DNA of 64,000 bases from Cavia porcellus (taxonomy: Eukaryota > Chordata > Mammalia > Rodentia > Caviidae): assembly GCF_034190915.1 (NCBI RefSeq), contig NW_026947547.1:1090001-1154000 (forward strand). Reading direction: 5' to 3'. Positions within the stretch are counted from its first letter, which is position 1, and every line of letters begins with the position of its first letter. The notes under the pieces are model-generated. The model did no database searches. It saw only the letters and a list, made by a program, of their open reading frames with translations, and had not been told where the DNA came from. This document shows positions 32,395 through 42,720 of this stretch, piece by piece. The position numbers and the translations under genes are program-made.

Positions 32395-32398
32395 ATGT
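32241..32398 (+). repeat. 79-bp tandem duplication of the B-A linker
   Basis: TTATTGGGTTATG starts at 32,241 and again at 32,320, each followed by GATT/CTTA, a GTTACG or GTTAGG step and TTTGGGTTTGGG-like sequence. The same double linker lies near 41,062-41,218 in the second copy of unit U, so it predates that duplication. Confidence 0.8.
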
Positions 32399-32711
32399 TT
32401 TGGTTTAGGGTTGTGTTAGGGTTAGTATTATGGTTCGGGTTAGGTTAGTGTTAGGGTTAGGGCTAGGGTTAGTGTAACGTTTGGGTTAGGTTTTGGGTTA
32501 GGTTACGTTTCGGGTTAGGGTTATAGTTAGGGTTAGCGTTAGAGTTAGTGTTAGGGTTAGGGTTTCGTTAGTGTTATTGTTATGGTTCGGGTTATGGTTA
32601 GGGTTGTGGCTGGGGTTAGGTTTGTGGTTGTGGTTGGAGATAGGTTTACGGCAAGGTTTAGGGATAGGATTAGGGTTAGGGTACAGTTTAGATTTGGTTA
32701 GGGTTGGTTAG
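32395..32711 (+). repeat. Block A, copy 13 (5' half, fused to B)
   Basis: ATGTTTTGG start, TTTCGTTAGTG near 32,562 (CATTAG mutated), GGAGATAGG near 32,636 and GGGTACAGTTTAGATTTGG near 32,681. After GGTTGGTTAGGG it continues as the middle of B (GTGTTTGGG). The CTTTTGG to AGAGTACTCT half is missing. Confidence 0.73.
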
Positions 32712-33929
32712 GGTTAGTGTTTGGGTTAGGGTTAGGTTTTAGGTTTAGAGTTAGGGTTAGGGTTGTGTTAGGCTTAGGCTTAGGGTTAGGGTTGGGTTTA
32801 GTGTTGGTTAGGGTTCATTAGGGATAGGGTTAGGGTTATGGTTACAGTTAGGTTTAGATTAGGGTTCAGGTTAGGCTTAGGGTTAGGTTTATTTTTGGGA
32901 TTAGAGTTAAAGTTGGTTTGGGTTAGGGTTAGGGTTAGGTTTATGGTCATCTTTAGGTTTAGGGGTTAGGGTTAGTGTTTGGGTGAGGGTTAGGTATAGG
33001 GTTATGGTTCGGTTTCGGGTTAGGGTTAGGTTTAGGGTTGGGTTAGGTTTAGAATTAAGGTTGGGTTAGGGTTAGGGTTAGGTTTAGCGTTCAGGTTAGG
33101 GTTAACGTTTGGGTAAGGGTTAGATTATGGTTAGGCTTAGAGTTAGGGTTAGGGTTACGTTTAGTGTTGGATTAGGTGTAAGTTTAGAGTTAGTGTTACG
33201 GTTATAGTTAGGGTTAGTTTAAGGTTAGGGTTAGAGTTGGGGTTAGGCTTTGGGTGGGGTAAGGGTTAGGGTTAGGGTTAGGGCTAGGGTTATGGTTAGG
33301 CTTAGGGTTTGAGGGTTAGTGTTAGTGTTGCAGGTTTAGGGTAAAATTTAGGGTTAGGGCTGAGGTTAGGTGTAGCGTTCGGTTTAGGATTAGGTTTAGG
33401 TTAGTTTTATGTTAAGGGTTAGGGCTAGGTTTAGGATTAGTGTTGGGTTAGAGTTAAGGTTAAGGTTAGCCTTGGGGTTAGTGATAGGGTGTGGGTGAGT
33501 GTTAATTTAGGGTTAGGATTGCGTTAGAGTTAGGGTGAGACTTAGGGTTAGTGTTAGAGTGAGAATCAGGGTCAGGTTCAGGGTTAGGGCTAGCGTTAGA
33601 GTTAGGGTTAGGTTTAGGGTTAGGGTTAGGGTTGTGTTAGGGTTAGGTTTAGAGTTAGGGTTAGGGTTAGGGTTCGGGCTAGGATTAATATTATTGGGTT
33701 ATGGTTATGGTTAGCGTTAGGGTTACGTTTGGCTCAGGGTTAGGATTAGGGTTAGGGTTGTGTTAGTATTAGAGTTAGGGTTAGTGTTAGGGTTTGGTTA
33801 GGGTTAGGCTTATGGTTAGGCTTAGCGTAAGGGTTACGGTTAGGGTTAGTGTTGGGTTATGGTTAGAGTTTAGGTTTAGGTTTAGGGTTAGGGTTAGGGT
33901 TAGGGTTAGGTTTATGGCCATCATTAGGT
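32712..33929 (+). repeat. Block B, copy 11
   Basis: GTTCATTAGGGATAGG near 32,813, GTATAGGGTTATGG near 32,994, GGATTAGGTGTAAG near 33,169, GTGGGGTAAGG near 33,254, GTTGCAGGTTTAGGG near 33,328, GGGCTGAGG at 33,357, AATATTATTGGG near 33,687 and GGCTTAGCGTAAGGG near 33,817. GGTTTATGGCCATCATTAGG near 33,908 closes it; that final piece is lacking in the matching places near 42,715 and 44,810. Confidence 0.74.
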
Positions 33930-34355
33930 TAGGGTTAGGGTTAGGGTTAGGGTTAGCCTTAGGGTTAGGGTTAGCTTTAGTGATGTTTAGGGTTGATTAA
34001 TGGGAGGCTTAAGGTTAGGGTTACAGTTACTTTTAGGTTTAGTTTAGGGTTAGGGTTAGGCTTAGATTGAGGTTTAGTTTTAGGTTTAGTTTTAGTGTTA
34101 GAGTTTGGGTTAGGGGAGGAATAAAGATAAGGTTGGGTTGGGTTAGGGATAGGGTTAAGTTTGTGGTTAGCATTAGGTTTAGGTGTTAGGGTTAGTGTTA
34201 CGGTTTCTGTTAGGGTCAGGTATAGGTTTGGGTTAGGTTTAGGGTTAGGGTTAGGCTTAGCATAAGTGTTAGGTTTAGGTTTAGGGTTAGAGTTAGTGTC
34301 AGGGTTTAGGGTTGGGGTTACGTTTAGGGTTAGTGTTTGGGTTAGGGTTAGGGTT
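33930..34355 (+). repeat. Block D, copy 4
   Basis: GTGATGTTTAGGG near 33,981, TAATGGGAGGC near 33,998, TTACAGTTACTTTTAGG near 34,020, GGGAGGAATAAAG near 34,113, TTGTGGTTAGCATTAGG near 34,160, GGTTTCTG near 34,202 and GGCTTAGCATAAG near 34,254. Confidence 0.72.
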
Positions 34356-34715
34356 AGGTGTTAGTTTTAGGGTTAGGGTTAGGGTTGGGTTAGGTTTAGG
34401 CTTAGGGTTAGGGTTAGGTTTAGCGTTGGTTAGGGTTCGTTAGGGTTAGGGTTAAGGTTAGGGTTACAGTTAGGTTTAGATTAGGGTTCAGATTAGGCTT
34501 AGGGTTAGGTTTATGGTTGAGATTAGAGTTAAGGTTGGTTTTGGTTAGGGTTAGGATTAGAGTTAGGTTTATGGTCATCATTAGGTTTAGGTGTTAGTGT
34601 TAGGGTTAGTGTTTGGTTTAGTGTTATGTATAGGGTTGGGCTCGGGTAGGGGTTAGGGTTAGGTTTAGGGTTGGGTTAGGTTTAGAATTAAGGTTGGGTT
34701 AGGGTTAGGGTTAGG
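34356..34715 (+). repeat. Block B, copy 12 (5' third)
   Basis: GGTGTTAG start, GTTCGTTAGGGTTAGG near 34,436, TATGGTCATCATTAGG near 34,570, GTATAGGGTTGGGCTCGG near 34,628 and TAGAATTAAGG near 34,683. It ends at the GTTCGAG box of block D. Confidence 0.7.
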
Positions 34716-35111
34716 GTTCGAGTTAGGGTTAGGATTAGGGGTTAGGGTTAGGGTTAGGGTTAGGGTTAGGGTTCGGGTTAGGGTTGGGCTAGGGTTAGGG
34801 TTAGGGTCAGGGTTAGGGTTCGGTTGAGGGTTAGGTTTAGGTTTAGTTTTAGGGTTAGAGTTTGGGTTAGGGTAGGAATTGAGTTAAGGTTGGGTTGGGT
34901 TAGGGATAGGGTTAAGTTTATGCTTAGCATTAGGTTTAGGTGTTAGGGTTAGTGTTAGTGTTTGGGTTAGTGTTAGGTATAGGGTTGGGTTAGTTTTAGG
35001 GTTAGGGTTAGGCTTAGCATAAGGTTTAGGTTTAGGTTTCGGTTTAGGGTTAGAGTTAGGGTGAGGGTTTAGGGTTGGGATTAGGGTTAGGTTTAGTGTT
35101 AGGGTTAGGGT
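34716..35111 (+). repeat. Block D, copy 5 (left arm of inverted repeat)
   Basis: GTTCGAGTTAGGG at 34,717, a six-triplet canonical run at 34,739-34,771, GTAGGAATTGAG near 34,873, TATGCTTAGCATTAGG near 34,919 and GGCTTAGCATAAGG near 35,010. The same block appears in reverse complement inside the island (about 35,470-35,900), so the strand switch lies between two inverted D copies. Confidence 0.72.
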
Positions 35112-35172
35112 TAGGTGTTAGGTTTAGAGTTAGGGTTAGTGTTGGGTTACGGTTAGGGTTAGCATTACTGTT
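35112..35172 (+). repeat. Block B start, stub cut at the strand switch
   Basis: GGTGTTAGGTTTAGAG at 35,112, then GTTGGGTTACGG. After GCATTACT the G-rich strand stops at the GTTAAC of 35,170-35,175. The same 60-bp stub occurs before the other two switches (45,978 and 51,628). Confidence 0.75.
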
Positions 35173-35175
35173 AAC
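35170..35175. other. Strand-switch point 1, G-rich to C-rich (head to head)
   Basis: GTTAAC, a 6-bp palindrome, is exactly where TTAGGG orientation turns into CCCTAA. The orientation is that of a head-to-head telomere join. GTTAAC also occurs inside block B away from any switch, so the palindrome alone is weak evidence for a mechanism. Confidence 0.9.
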
Positions 35176-37897
35176 CTGAAACCGAACCCAACCCTATACC
35201 TAACCCAAACCCAACACTAACCCTAACCCTAACACCTAAAAAGAATGATGACCATAAACCTAACCCTAACACTAACCCATACCAACCTTAACTCTAATCC
35301 CAACCATAACCCTAACCCTAAGCCTAACCTGAACCCTAATCTAAACCTAACTGTATCCCTAACCCTATCCCTAACGAACCTTAACCAACACTAAACCTAA
35401 CCCTAACACTAAGCCTAACCCTAACACAAACCTAACCCTAACTCTAAACCTAACACCTAACCCTAACCCTAACTCTAACCCTAAACCTAAACCTAACCCT
35501 TATGCTAAGCCTAACCCTAACCCTAAACCTAACCCAACCCTACACCTTACCCTCACCCAAACCCTAACACTAACCCTAACACCTAAACCTAATGCTAACC
35601 ATAAAAACCCTATCCCTAACCCAACCCAACCTTAACTCTATTCCTGCCCTAACACAAACCATAAGCCTAAACATAAACCTAAACCAAAACCTCAACCTAA
35701 ACCTAACCCTAACCTAAACCTAAATGTAACCGTAACCCTAACCTTAAGCCTCCCACTAACCAACCCTAATCATCACTAAACCTAACCCTAAGCCTAAGGC
35801 TAACCCTAACCCAACCCTAACCCTAACCCTAACCCTAACCCTAACCCAATTCTAACCCTAACCCTAACCCCTAATCCTAACCCTAACTCGAACCCTAACC
35901 CTAACCCTAACACTTACCCTAACCCACCCTAACCCTAACATTAACCCAAACCGTAACCCTAACCCTAAGTCTTACCCTAACACTAAGCTTAATGCTAACC
36001 CTAACCCTAACACTAAGCCTAAACAACCCTAACCAAACCTAACCCTAACCCTAACCTTAACCCTAGCACTTACCCTAACCAAAAACCCAATGCCAAGGCC
36101 AAATGGAAACACAACCGCAAACCATACCCTAACCCAACCCAAAACCTATCCCTAACCCTAACACTAACTCAACCCTAACCCTATCCCTAACCCTAACCCT
36201 ACCCTAAACCGAACCCTAACCTAACCCTAAGCTTAAACCCAAACCCAACCCCAACCCCAACCTGAACCACAGCACCAACAGCAACCCTAACCCAACCCTA
36301 ACACTAACCCTAACCCTTACACCCACTTAAGCCTAACCCCAACTCTAACCCTAACCTTAAACTAACCCTAACCCTAACACTAACTCTAAGCCAACACCTA
36401 ACCGAACACTAAACGTAACCCTAACCCTAACTCAAAGCCTAACCCTAATCTAACCCTAACCCAAACACTACACCTAACCTTAACGCTAACCCTAACCCTA
36501 ACCCTAACCCAACCCTAATTCTAAACCTAACCAAACCCTAAACCTAACTCTAACCCGAAACCGAACCCAAACCTATACCTAACACTTACCCAAACACTAA
36601 CCCTAACCCTAACACCTAAACCTAATGATGACCATAAACCTAACCCTAACCCTAATCCAAACCAACCTTAACTGTAATCCCAACCATAACCCTAACCCTA
36701 AGCCTAACCTGAACCCTAATCTAAACCTAACTGTAACCCTAACCCTAACCCTATCACTAACGAACCCTACCAACACTAAACCTAATGCTGACCATAAACC
36801 TAACACTACCCTTAACCCAAAGCAACCTTAACTCTAATCCCAACACTAACCCTAACCCTAAGTCTAACCCGAACCCTAATCTAAACCTAACCGTAACCGT
36901 AACCCTAACCCTATCCCTAACGAACCCTAACCAAAACTAAACCTAACCCTAACGCTAAGCCTAACCCTAACCCAACCCTAAACCCTAGACCTAAACCTAA
37001 ACTCTAACCATGACCCAACACTAACCCTAACCCTAACCCTTACGCTAAGCCTAACCATAACCCTAACCCTAACAAACCCTAAAACTAACCCTATCCCTAA
37101 TACTAACACAACCCTAACCCTAAACCTAACCCTAAGCCAAACGTAACCCTAACCCTAACCTTAACCATAACCCAATAATATTAATCCTAGCCCGAACCCT
37201 AACCCTAACCCTAACACTAAACCTAACCCTAACACAACCCTAACCCTAAACCTAAAACTAACCCTAACTCTAACGCTAGCCCTAACCCTGAACCTGACCC
37301 TGCTTCTCACACTAACCGTAACCCTAATTCTCACCCTAACCCTAACCCAATCCTAACACTAACCTAACCCTCACCCTCACCCTAACACTAATTCCAAGGC
37401 TAACCCTAACCCTAACTCTAACCCAACACTAATCCTAACCCTAGCCCTAAACCTAAACCTAAACCTAGCCAAACCCTAACCCTAAACCGAACGCTACACC
37501 GAACCTGAGCTCTAACCCTAAATTTTACCCTAAACCTCCAACACTAACCCTAACCCTGAAACCCTAATCCTAAACCTAACCCTAGCCCTAACCCTAACCC
37601 TAAACCTTACCCCCACCCAAAGCCTAACCCCAACTCTAACCCTAACCTTAAACTAACCCTAACCATAACAGTAACACTAACTCTAAACTTACACCTAATC
37701 CAACACTAAACATAACCCTAACCCTAACTCTAAGCCTAACCCTAATCTAACCCTAACCCAAACGTTAACCCTAACCTTAATGCTAACCCTAAACCTAACC
37801 CTAACCGAACCTTAATTCTAAACCTAACCCAAACCTAAACCGAACCCTAACCCCTACCGAACCCAACCCAATACCTAACCCTAACCCAAACACTAAC
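35173..37897 (-). repeat. C-rich island 1: inverted B-D-B-B segment
   Basis: The plus strand reads CCCTAA for 2.72 kb. Read on the minus strand it is ordinary array sequence. From left to right it holds the 5' half of B (35,173-35,465), block D with CTATTCCTGCCC near 35,638, CTCGAACCC near 35,886 and GGAAACACAACCGC near 36,105 (35,466-36,240), a C head (CCACAGCACCAACAGC near 36,267), a beta-type B (CTTACACCCACTTAAGCC near 36,316), a duplicated B 5' part, and an alpha-type B with AATAATATTAATCC near 37,168. It is an inverted copy of the same satellite, not foreign DNA. Confidence 0.9.
36625..36945 (-). repeat. 160-bp tandem duplication inside island 1
   Basis: ACCATAAACC with its B-type surroundings occurs at 36,631 and 36,791, with similar sequence following each. 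The pair is repeated at 47,496 and 47,656 in island 2, and at 53,138 and 53,305 in island 3 (spacing 167), so it is older than the island copies. Confidence 0.75.
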
Positions 37898-37905
37898 CCT
37901 TAGTG
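37891..37905. other. Strand-switch point 2 with 15-bp palindrome (C-rich to G-rich)
   Basis: CACTAA-CCC-TTAGTG: a 6-bp inverted repeat around a 3-base centre sits exactly where CCCTAA turns back to TTAGGG. Left of it is reversed block B, right of it is block D, so the arms beyond the palindrome are not homologous. Confidence 0.9.
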
Positions 37906-38384
37906 ATGGTTAGGGTTGGTTAGGGTTAGGGTTAGCATTAGGCTTAGGGTTAGGGCAAGGTTTAGGTTTAGGGTTACGGTTTGGGTTAGTGTTAGGGTTA
38001 GGGTTGGTTTAGGGTAAGTGTTAAGGTTAGGGTTAGGGTTCGAGTTAGGGTTAGGATTATGGTTACGGTTACATTTAGGTTTAGGTTAGGGTTAGGGTTA
38101 GGTTGAGGTTTAGGTTTAGGTTTAGGTTTAGGGTTAGAGTTTGGTTTGGGCAGGAATAGAGTTAAGGTTGGGTTGGGTTAGGGATAGGGTTAAGTTTATG
38201 GTTAGCATTAGGTTTAGGTGTTAGGGTTAGTGTTAGGGCTTGGGTTAGGGTTAGGTATAGGGTTGGGTTAGGTTTAGGGTTAGGGTTAGGCTTAGCATAA
38301 GGGTTAGGTTTAGGTTTAGGTTTAGAGTTAGGGTGAGGGTTTAGGGTTGGGGTTAGGGTTAGGGTTAGTGTTATGGTTAGGGTT
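37898..38384 (+). repeat. Block D, copy 6
   Basis: Opens at the palindrome with GTGATGGTTAGGG, then GCATTAGGC near 37,934, GTTCGAG near 38,039, GGTTACATTTAGG near 38,063, GGGCAGGAATAGAG near 38,147 and GGCTTAGCATAAGG near 38,287. The sections with GAGATAGG and TTTATTGTTTGG are missing. Confidence 0.72.
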
Positions 38385-39594
38385 AGGTGTTAGGTTTAGA
38401 GTTAGGGTTAGGGTTGGTTACGGTTAGGCTTAGGGTTAGGGTTAGGTTTAGTGTTGGTTAGGGTTCGTTAGGGATAGGGTTAGGGTTAGGGTTACAGTTA
38501 GGTTTAGATTAGGGTTCAGGTTAGGCTTAGGGTTAGGGTTATGGTTGGGATTAGAGTTAAGGTTGGTTTGGGTTAGAGTTAGGGTTAGGTTTATTGTCAT
38601 CATTAGGTTTAGGTGTTAGGGTTAGGGTTAGTGTTTGGGTTAGGATTAGGTATAGGGTTGGGTTCGGTTTCGGGTTAGGGTTAGGTTTAGGGTTGGGTTA
38701 GGTTTAGAATTAAGGTTGGGTTAGGGTTAGGGTTAGGATTAGCGTTAAGGTTAGGGTTAACGTTTGTGTTAGGGTTAGATTAGGGTTAGGCTTAGAGTTA
38801 GGGTTAGGGTTACGTTTAGTGTTGGATTAGGTGTAAGTTTAGAGTTAGTGTTACGGTTATGGTTAGGGTTAGTTTAAGGTTAGGGTTAGAGTTGGGGTTA
38901 GGCTTTGGGTGGGGGTAAGGGTTAGGGTTAGGGTTAGGGTTAGGGCTAGGGTTAGGGTTAGGCTTAGTGTTTGAGGGTTAGGGTTAGTGTTGGAGGTTTA
39001 GGGTAAAATTTAGCGTTAGGTCTCAGGTTAGGTGTAGCGTTCGGTTTAGGGTTAGGGTTAGGTTAGGTTTAGGTTTAGGGTTAGGGCTAGGGTTAGGATT
39101 AGTGTTGGGTTAGAGTTAGGGTTAGGGTTAGCCTTGGGGTTAGTGTTAGGGTGAGGGTGAGTGTTAATTTAGGGTTAGGATTGCGTTAGAGTTAGGGTGA
39201 GACTTAGGGTTAGTGTTAGAGTGAGAATCAGGATCAGGTTCAGGGTTAGGGCTAGCGTTAGAGTTAGGGTTAGGTTTAGGGTTAGGGTTAGGGTTGTGTT
39301 AGGGTTAGGTTTAGAGTTAGGGTTAGGGTTAGGGTTCGGGCTAGGATTAATATTATTGGGTTATGGTTATGGTTAGCGTTAGGGTTACGTTTGGCTAAGG
39401 GTTAGGATTAGGGTTAGGGTTGTGTTAGTATTAGAGTTAGGGTTAGTGTTAGGGTTTGGTTAGGGTTAGGCTTATGGTTAGGCTTAGCGTAAGGGTTACG
39501 GTTAGGGTTAGTGTTGGGTTATGGTTAGAGTTTAGGTTTAGGTTTAGGTTTAGGGTTAGGGTTAGGGTTAGGGTTAGGTTTATGGCCATCATTA
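38385..39594 (+). repeat. Block B, copy 14 (alpha)
   Basis: Complete alpha B: GGTGTTAGG, GTTCGTTAGGGATAGG near 38,463, GTATAGGGTTGGGTTCGG near 38,650, GGATTAGGTGTAAG near 38,823, GGTGGGGGTAAGG near 38,907, GGTAAAATTTAGCG near 39,002, GAATCAGGATCAGG near 39,224, AATATTATTGGG near 39,347 and GGCCATCATTAGG near 39,582. Confidence 0.74.
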
Positions 39595-40017
39595 GGTTAG
39601 GGTTAGGGTTAGGGTTAGGGTTAGCCTTAGGGTTAGGGTTAGCTTTAGTGATGTTTAGGGTTGATTAGTGGGAGGCTTAAGGTTAGGGTTACAGTTACTT
39701 TTAGGTTTAGTTTAGGGTTAGGGTTAGGCTTAGATTGAGGTTTAGTTTTAGGTTTAGTTTTAGTGTTAGAGTTTGGGTTAGGGGAGGAATAAAGATAAGG
39801 TTGGGTTGGGTTAGGGATAGGGTTAAGTTTATGGTTAGCATTAGGTTTAGGTGTTAGGGTTAGTGTTAGGGTTTGGGTTAGGGTTAGGTATAGGTTTGCG
39901 TTAGGTTTAGGGTTAGGGTTAGGCTTAGCATAAGGGTTAGGTTTAGGTTTACCGTTAGAGTTAGTGTGAGGATTTAGGGTTGGGCTTAGGGTTAGGATTA
40001 CTGTTAGGGCTAGGGTT
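39595..40017 (+). repeat. Block D, copy 7 (join of U copies 1 and 2)
   Basis: The first 200 bp match 33,930 onward (TAGTGGGAGGC, GGGAGGAATAAAG). From about 39,830 the sequence instead matches 31,010 onward (GGTTTGCG, GTGAGGATTTAGGG). The crossover between the two parents of this block lies in the shared TTGGGTTGGGTTAGGGATAGG-like stretch near 39,800. Confidence 0.75.
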
Positions 40018-41216
40018 AGGTGTTAGGTTTAGAGTTAGTGTTAGGGTTGGGTTACGTTAGGCTTAGGGTTAGGGTTAGGTTTAGTGTTTTTTAGGGTTCA
40101 TTAGGGTTAGGGTCAGGGTTACAGTTAGGTTTAGATTAGGGCTCAGATTAGGCTTAGGGTTAGGGTTATGTTTGGGATTAGAGTTAAGGTTGGTTTGGGT
40201 TAGGGTTAGGGTTAGGTTTATGGTCATCATTAGGTTTAGGTGTTAGGGTTAGGGTTAGTGTTTGGGTTAGGGTTAGGTATAGGGTTGGGTTCGGTTTCGG
40301 GTTAGGGTTAGGTTTAGGGTTGGGTTAGGTTTAGAATTAAGGTTGGGTTAGGGTTAGGGTTAGGGTTAGCGTTCAGGTTAGGGTTAACGTTTGGGTTAGG
40401 GTTAGATTATTGTTAGGCTTAGAGTTAGGGTTAGGGTTACGTTTAGTGTTGGATAGGTTGTAAGTTTAGAGGTAGTGTTACGGTTATGGTTAGGGTTAGT
40501 TTAAGTTTAGGGTTAGAATTGGGGTTATGCTTTGGCTGGGGGTAAAGGTTAGGGTTAGGGTTAGGGCTAGGGTTAGGTTTAGGCTTAGGGTTTGAGGGTT
40601 AGGGTTAGTGTTGGAGGTTTAGGGTAAAATTTAGGGTTAGGGCTCAGGTTAGGTGTATTGTTCGGTTTAGGGCTAGGGTTAGGTTAGGTTTCGGTTTAGG
40701 GTTAGGGCTAGGGTTAGGATTAGTGTTGGGTTAGAGTTAGGGTTAGGATTAGGTTTACGGTTAGGATTAAGGTTAGGGGTTATGCTTATGGATAGGGTTA
40801 AAGTTAGTTTTGGATTAGGGTTAGGGTTAGCCTTCGGGTTAGCGTTAGCGTGCGGGTGATGGTTAGTTTAGGGTTAGGATTGGTTTAGCGTTAGGGTGAG
40901 GATTAGGGTTAGGGTTAGGGTGAGGAACAGGGTCAGAGTCAGGGTTTGGGCTAGTGTTAGAGTTAGGGTTAGGGTTAGGTTTAGGGTTAGGGTTGTGTTA
41001 GTCTTAGGGATAGGGTTAGTGTTAGGGTTTGGTTAGGGTTAGTGTTAGGGTTAGGGTTAGTGTTATTGGGTTATGATTAGGGTTGCGGTTACGTTTATGT
41101 TTGGGTTTGGGTTAGGGTTATGGTTAGGGTTAGGGTTAGTGTTATTGGGTTATGCTTATGGTTATGGTTAGGTTTATGGTTGGGTTTGGGTTAGGGTTAG
41201 GGTTAGGGTTAGGTTT
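40018..41216 (+). repeat. Block B, copy 15 (alpha/beta chimera)
   Basis: The counterpart of 31,197-32,394, with GTGTTTTTTAGGG near 40,083, CTTTGGCTGGGGG near 40,530, GAGGAACAGGGTCAGAGTC near 40,921 and the doubled 79-bp linker near 41,062. Confidence 0.74.
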
Positions 41217-41530
41217 ATGTTTTGGTTTAGGGTTGTGTTAGGGTTAGTATTATGGTTCGGGTTAGGTTAGTGTTAGGGTTAGGGCTAGGGTTAGTGTTAC
41301 GTTTGGGTTAGGTTTTGGGTTAGGTTACGTTTCGGGTTAGGGTTATGGTTAGGGTTAGCGTTAGAGTTAGTGTTAGGGTTAGGGTTTCGTTAGTGTTATT
41401 GTTATGGTTCGGGTTATGGTTAGGGTTGTGGCTGGGGTTAGGTTTGTGGTTGTGGTTGGAGATAGGTTTACGGCAAGGTTTAGGGATAGGATTAGGGTTA
41501 GGGTACAGTTTAGATTTGGTTAGGGTTGGT
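41217..41530 (+). repeat. Block A, copy 14 (5' half, fused to B)
   Basis: The counterpart of 32,395-32,711: TTTCGTTAGTG, GGAGATAGG near 41,457 and GGGTACAGTTTAG at 41,501, then into B. Confidence 0.73.
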
Positions 41531-42720
41531 TAGGGTTAGTGTTTGGGTTAGGGTTAGGTTTTAGGTTTAGATATAGAGTTAGGGTTGGGTTAGGCTTAGG
41601 CTTAGGGTTAGGGTTGGGTTTAGTGTTGGTTAGGGTTCGTTAGGGATAGGGTTAGGGTTATGGTTACAGTTAGGTTTAGATTAGGGTTCAGGTTAGGCTT
41701 AGGGTTAGGTTTATTTTTGGGATTAGAGTTAAAGTTGGTTTGGGTTAGGGTTAGGGTTAGGTTTATGGTCATCTTTAGGTTTAGGGGTTAGGGTTAGTGT
41801 TTGGGTGAGGGTTAGGTATAGGGTTATGGTTCGGTTTCGGGTTAGGGTTAGGTTTAGGGTTGGGTTAGGTTTAGAATTAAGGTTGGGTTAGGGTTAGGGT
41901 TAGGTTTAGCGTTCAGGTTAGGGTTAACGTTTGGGTAAGGGTTAGATTATGGTTAGGCTTAGAGTTAGGGTTAGGGTTACGTTTAGTGTTGGATTAGGTG
42001 TAAGTTTAGAGTTAGTGTTACGGTTATAGTTAGGGTTAGTTTAAGGTTAGGGTTAGAGTTGGGGTTAGGCTTTGGGTGGGGTAAGGGTTAGGGTTAGGGT
42101 TAGGGCTAGGGTTATGGTTAGGCTTAGGGTTTGAGGGTTAGTGTTAGTGTTGCAGGTTTAGGGTAAAATTTAGGGTTAGGGCTGAGGTTAGGTGTAGCGT
42201 TCGGTTTAGGATTAGGTTTAGGTTAGTTTTATGTTAAGGGTTAGGGCTAGGTTTAGGATTAGTGTTGGGTTAGAGTTAAGGTTAAGGTTAGCCTTGGGGT
42301 TAGTGATAGGGTGTGGGTGAGTGTTAATTTAGGGTTAGGATTGCGTTAGAGTTAGGGTGAGACTTAGGGTTAGTGTTAGAGTGAGAATCAGGGTCAGGTT
42401 CAGGGTTAGGGCTAGCGTTAGAGTTAGGGTTAGGTTTAGGGTTAGGGTTAGGGTTGTGTTAGGGTTAGGTTTAGAGTTAGGGTTAGGGTTAGGGTTCGGG
42501 CTAGGATTAATATTATTGGGTTATGGTTATGGTTAGCGTTAGGGTTACGTTTGGCTCAGGGTTAGGATTAGGGTTAGGGTTGTGTTAGTATTAGAGTTAG
42601 GGTTAGTGTTAGGGTTTGGTTAGGGTTAGGCTTATGGTTAGGCTTAGCGTAAGGGTTACGGTTAGGGTTAGTGTTGGGTTATGGTTAGAGTTTAGGTTTA
42701 GGTTTAGGGTTAGGGTTAGG
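41531..42720 (+). repeat. Block B, copy 16
   Basis: Matches 32,712-33,929 with GTTGCAGG near 42,149 and GGGCTGAGG near 42,178. The GGCCATCATTAGG end piece is missing. Confidence 0.74.

Larger units (their letters stand above)
31010..39830. repeat. Large tandem unit U, first copy (about 8.8 kb)
   Basis: Composite unit made of D3 3' end, B, truncated A, B, D, B, D, C-rich island 1, D, B and D. Its beginning matches 39,830 onward at an offset of 8,822. Its second half (32,690-39,820) matches 43,590-50,680 at an offset near 10,866. The two offsets are reconciled by one 2.08 kb duplication and one 42-bp deletion in the second copy. Agreement is near-perfect by eye, including rare variants. Confidence 0.85.

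Noticed and set aside
35170..35175. GTTAAC as a dedicated inversion site
   Set aside because: GTTAAC also occurs inside most B copies (in GGTTAACGTTTGGG) with no strand change, so its presence at three copied junctions is weak evidence.
36609..36831. Overlapping frames on both strands conserved at 36.6, 47.5 and 53.1 kb
   Set aside because: Conservation is explained by the duplicated C-rich island. The frames are dipeptide repeats lying over one another on opposite strands.
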